A stretch of DNA of 6,072 nt, from positions 1-6,072 of the forward strand of contig JAESRR010000113.1 of NCBI GenBank assembly GCA_016764535.1. Reading direction: 5' to 3'. Origin of the DNA: Cohaesibacteraceae bacterium. GTDB lineage: Bacteria > Pseudomonadota > Alphaproteobacteria > Rhizobiales > Cohaesibacteraceae. Every line of letters begins with the position of its first letter. Position 1 is the first letter of the stretch. Shown here piece after piece: positions 5,032 through 6,072 of this stretch. The translations under genes were made by a program, and so were the position numbers. The notes beneath the pieces were generated by a model. That model was not told the origin of the DNA, ran no database searches, and saw only the letters and a list, made by a program, of their open reading frames with translations.

Positions 5032-5370
5032 CTAAACATTGATTACAGAAAACGCAAAATCAAGCATGATAACACCGGAGCAAACGCTCCACATTATTGC
5101 AATTACCAAACTAGCGAATATCCAGCCCAATGGCCTCTGCTCGATCAATCTCCCCCTGATCGCATTTCGCATGATGATAAAAGGTCCTGCAAAAGCGCAA
5201 AACAAAATACCACCGAATCCCAAAACCCAATTTTCGAATGAAACGACAAATCGGGCAGGCCTGTTCCAGATTAGTTGGTAAAAAGTACCCAGAATTCCGG
5301 ACGATACAAATCCGGTAATCATTAATACCAGGGCAATATAAAATTCTTGTCCCAAAACGACCCCCCACAC
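5032..5370 (-). CDS. Small three-helix membrane protein of unknown function
   Basis: This is a protein of 112 residues with three hydrophobic segments, at about residues 10-35, 47-68 and 80-105. They are joined by short loops with basic residues (WNRPARF, MRNAIRGR), which suggests those loops face the cytoplasm. It resembles the small alphaproteobacterial membrane proteins annotated as DUF6949-like, but I hold that family name only loosely. The start is uncertain. GTG at 5370 is the first start after an in-frame stop but has no binding site; a TTG at 5355 has GGGGGGT just before it and would give 107 residues beginning MGQEFYIALV. It lies 14 bases upstream of the gamma-carbonic-anhydrase gene in one transcription unit, so a link to bicarbonate, pH or membrane physiology is conceivable but not shown. 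Confidence 0.75.
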   Translation of the reverse strand: MWGVVLGQEFYIALVLMITGFVSSGILGTFYQLIWNRPARFVVSFENWVLGFGGILFCAFAGPFIIMRNAIRGRLIEQRPLGWIFASLVIAIMWSVCSGVIMLDFAFSVINV

Positions 5371-5374
5371 ATAA

Positions 5375-5389
5375 TTAATGTTTCGTTAA
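5375..5389. promoter_or_regulatory. CtrA-like box TTAA-N7-TTAA
   Basis: TTAA (5375-5378), seven bases, TTAA (5386-5389) is a perfect match to the core of the CtrA binding site known from alphaproteobacterial cell-cycle control, readable in either direction. It lies 4-19 bases before the GTG of the small membrane-protein gene, or about 20-34 before the alternative TTG. That position suits repression or a nearby start site. The motif is short and AT-rich, so chance is possible. Confidence 0.35.
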
Positions 5390-5470
5390 GAAACACTTAT
5401 TTCCATGTAGGAATCAATCTCGCAATTTGCATGCCATGAATCGGAAGTGACCAAAAAACTTTTGGCAAAT

Positions 5471-5494
5471 AAAAAGCCGGTCACAAAGACCGGC
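5471..5494 (-). terminator. Rho-independent terminator after the DUF3126 gene
   Basis: Read leftward, GCCGGTC (5494-5488), a five-base loop and GACCGGC (5482-5476) form a perfect seven-pair G-C-rich stem followed by TTTTTATTT. It starts 30 bases after the DUF3126 stop and separates that gene from the membrane-protein/carbonic-anhydrase unit. Confidence 0.9.
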
Positions 5495-5523
5495 AAATCA
5501 TTACCAAAAACAAGCAGTCAGAA

Positions 5524-5745
5524 TTAGAGATCGTCAAGATCCATTTGCAAAATGGCCATCGACAAATTGTAAGACAATTCGCCATCCTCATCATCCCGGT
5601 ACACAATCGCGACGAATTCATCATCTATATAAACTTCAGCAGAATCATCTTTCCGTGGCCTGGCTCTGACCTCCAGAGATGACGCAGTGGATTGAAATAT
5701 TTTGCGAAGATAAGCTCCAAGCTGCTCAAGCTCGTTTGATTTCAC
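5524..5745 (-). CDS. DUF3126 family protein
   Basis: This small acidic cytoplasmic protein of 73 residues matches DUF3126, a family found in alphaproteobacteria and commonly next to cysE. The core reads VRARPRKDDSAEVYIDDEF, then VAIVYRDDEDGELSYNLSM and AILQMDLDDL at the end, close to the usual length of about 70. The GTG at 5745 is chosen because AAAGGAG sits six bases before it. An ATG at 5799 would add 18 residues not seen in the family and has no such site. Its role is unknown; association with cysE suggests a link to cysteine or sulfur metabolism, but this is inference from neighbourhood only. It lies 131 bases downstream of cysE on the same strand and is followed by its own terminator, so the cysE transcript probably ends here. 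Confidence 0.93.
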   Translation of the reverse strand: MKSNELEQLGAYLRKIFQSTASSLEVRARPRKDDSAEVYIDDEFVAIVYRDDEDGELSYNLSMAILQMDLDDL

Positions 5746-5811
5746 AAGACGCTCCTTTAGTATCCAGATTAACGGTGTTTCGGGCGCGACTGTTCGCACA
5801 TGACATCCAGC

Positions 5812-5841
5812 ACTGTAAAGCCGAATGGCAATTTAATCCAA
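5812..5841 (-). promoter_or_regulatory. Weak candidate promoter between cysE and DUF3126
   Basis: Read leftward, TTGGAT (5841-5836) is followed after 18 bases by TACAGT (5817-5812), in the 131-base gap before the DUF3126 start. It could give that gene its own transcript besides read-through from cysE. The match is weak. Confidence 0.2.
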
Positions 5842-5876
5842 ATCTAAATCAGCATGCGTGTTTAGAGAGCCTGGTC

Positions 5877-6072
5877 TCACTCATGCAGCATCTGGTCCAT
5901 TGATCTTGCAGGTTCCTTGCATCCCGCACGACCAACTACTTTTGCCGGGACGCCTGCAACAGTCGATTCTGGTGGAACGGCTTTCAATACCACAGATCCG
6001 GCGGCTATTCTTGAACAACATCCAACTTCAATGTTGCCAAGAATTGTTGCACCGGCACCAATCATAACGCCC
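5877..6072 (-). CDS. cysE: Serine O-acetyltransferase, C-terminal part (runs off the window)
   Basis: The visible 64 residues are the end of a serine acetyltransferase, the enzyme that makes O-acetylserine from serine and acetyl-CoA for cysteine synthesis in the cytoplasm. The landmarks are the last hexapeptide turns MIGAGATILGNIEVG, AAGSVVLKAVPPESTVAGVP, AKVVGRAGC and the tail KEPARSMDQ. The GVPAKVVG and GC..PA..MDQ pattern is typical of the alphaproteobacterial CysE C-terminus, where the very end interacts with cysteine synthase in studied enzymes. The catalytic region lies outside the window. Two adjacent cysteines (GCCSR) replace the more usual acidic or glycine residues in the turn after NIEVG. 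The gene ends with TGA at 5879-5877, and the DUF3126 gene follows on the same strand. Confidence 0.92.
   Translation of the reverse strand, partial: GVMIGAGATILGNIEVGCCSRIAAGSVVLKAVPPESTVAGVPAKVVGRAGCKEPARSMDQMLHE

Noticed and set aside
5451..5465. CCAAAA-N3-TTTTGG inverted repeat next to the DUF3126 terminator
   Set aside because: It is short and A/T-rich with a three-base loop. The neighbouring G-C hairpin with its T run already accounts for termination.

Overview
The window looks like ordinary chromosome from an alphaproteobacterium of moderate GC content. The evidence is the family mix: a CBS protein opening MTVAAIL, a PAS_5 (DUF1457-like) single-domain protein, tandem PilZ domains, a BTLCP/DUF920 cysteine peptidase, and the pair cysE-DUF3126, which is characteristic of that class. 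I cannot place it to genus; marine Rhodospirillales/Sneathiella/Kordiimonas-like lineages would fit. I see no insertion sequence, CRISPR array, tRNA or rRNA.

Layout. At the left edge is the last part of a rightward gene (3-77). Facing it is a leftward pair: a rhomboid-family membrane serine protease (start about 1345) followed by a CBS-domain protein (528 to 103). Bases 1346-1719 hold no convincing gene, but carry a strong leftward Rho-independent terminator with no protein gene in front of it, so a leftward small RNA is likely there. Next come three rightward genes, each well separated: a PAS_5 protein (1720-2382), a tandem-PilZ protein (2637-3245) and, after a 518-base AT-rich gap, a secreted LapG-like BTLCP cysteine peptidase (3764-4381) ending at a very strong terminator. 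The right third is all leftward: the end of cysE at the edge, a DUF3126 protein with its own terminator, then a small three-helix membrane protein and a gamma-carbonic-anhydrase-family protein that form a tight two-gene unit.

How the genes may work together. PilZ domains bind cyclic di-GMP, PAS_5 proteins are presumed sensors, and BTLCP peptidases of the LapG type release surface adhesins in a cyclic-di-GMP-controlled way. The middle of the window may therefore be a loose surface/biofilm neighbourhood, although no adhesin, LapD-like receptor or cyclase is present. The right part is housekeeping: serine acetylation for cysteine synthesis and a zinc hexapeptide-repeat protein.

I do not see a clear new multi-gene system. 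The most interesting signals are at RNA level: the orphan terminator and stem-loops at 1416-1524, a hairpin that buries the ribosome binding site of the peptidase gene (3742-3757), and a C-rich-loop hairpin plus terminator downstream of the same gene (4401-4485).
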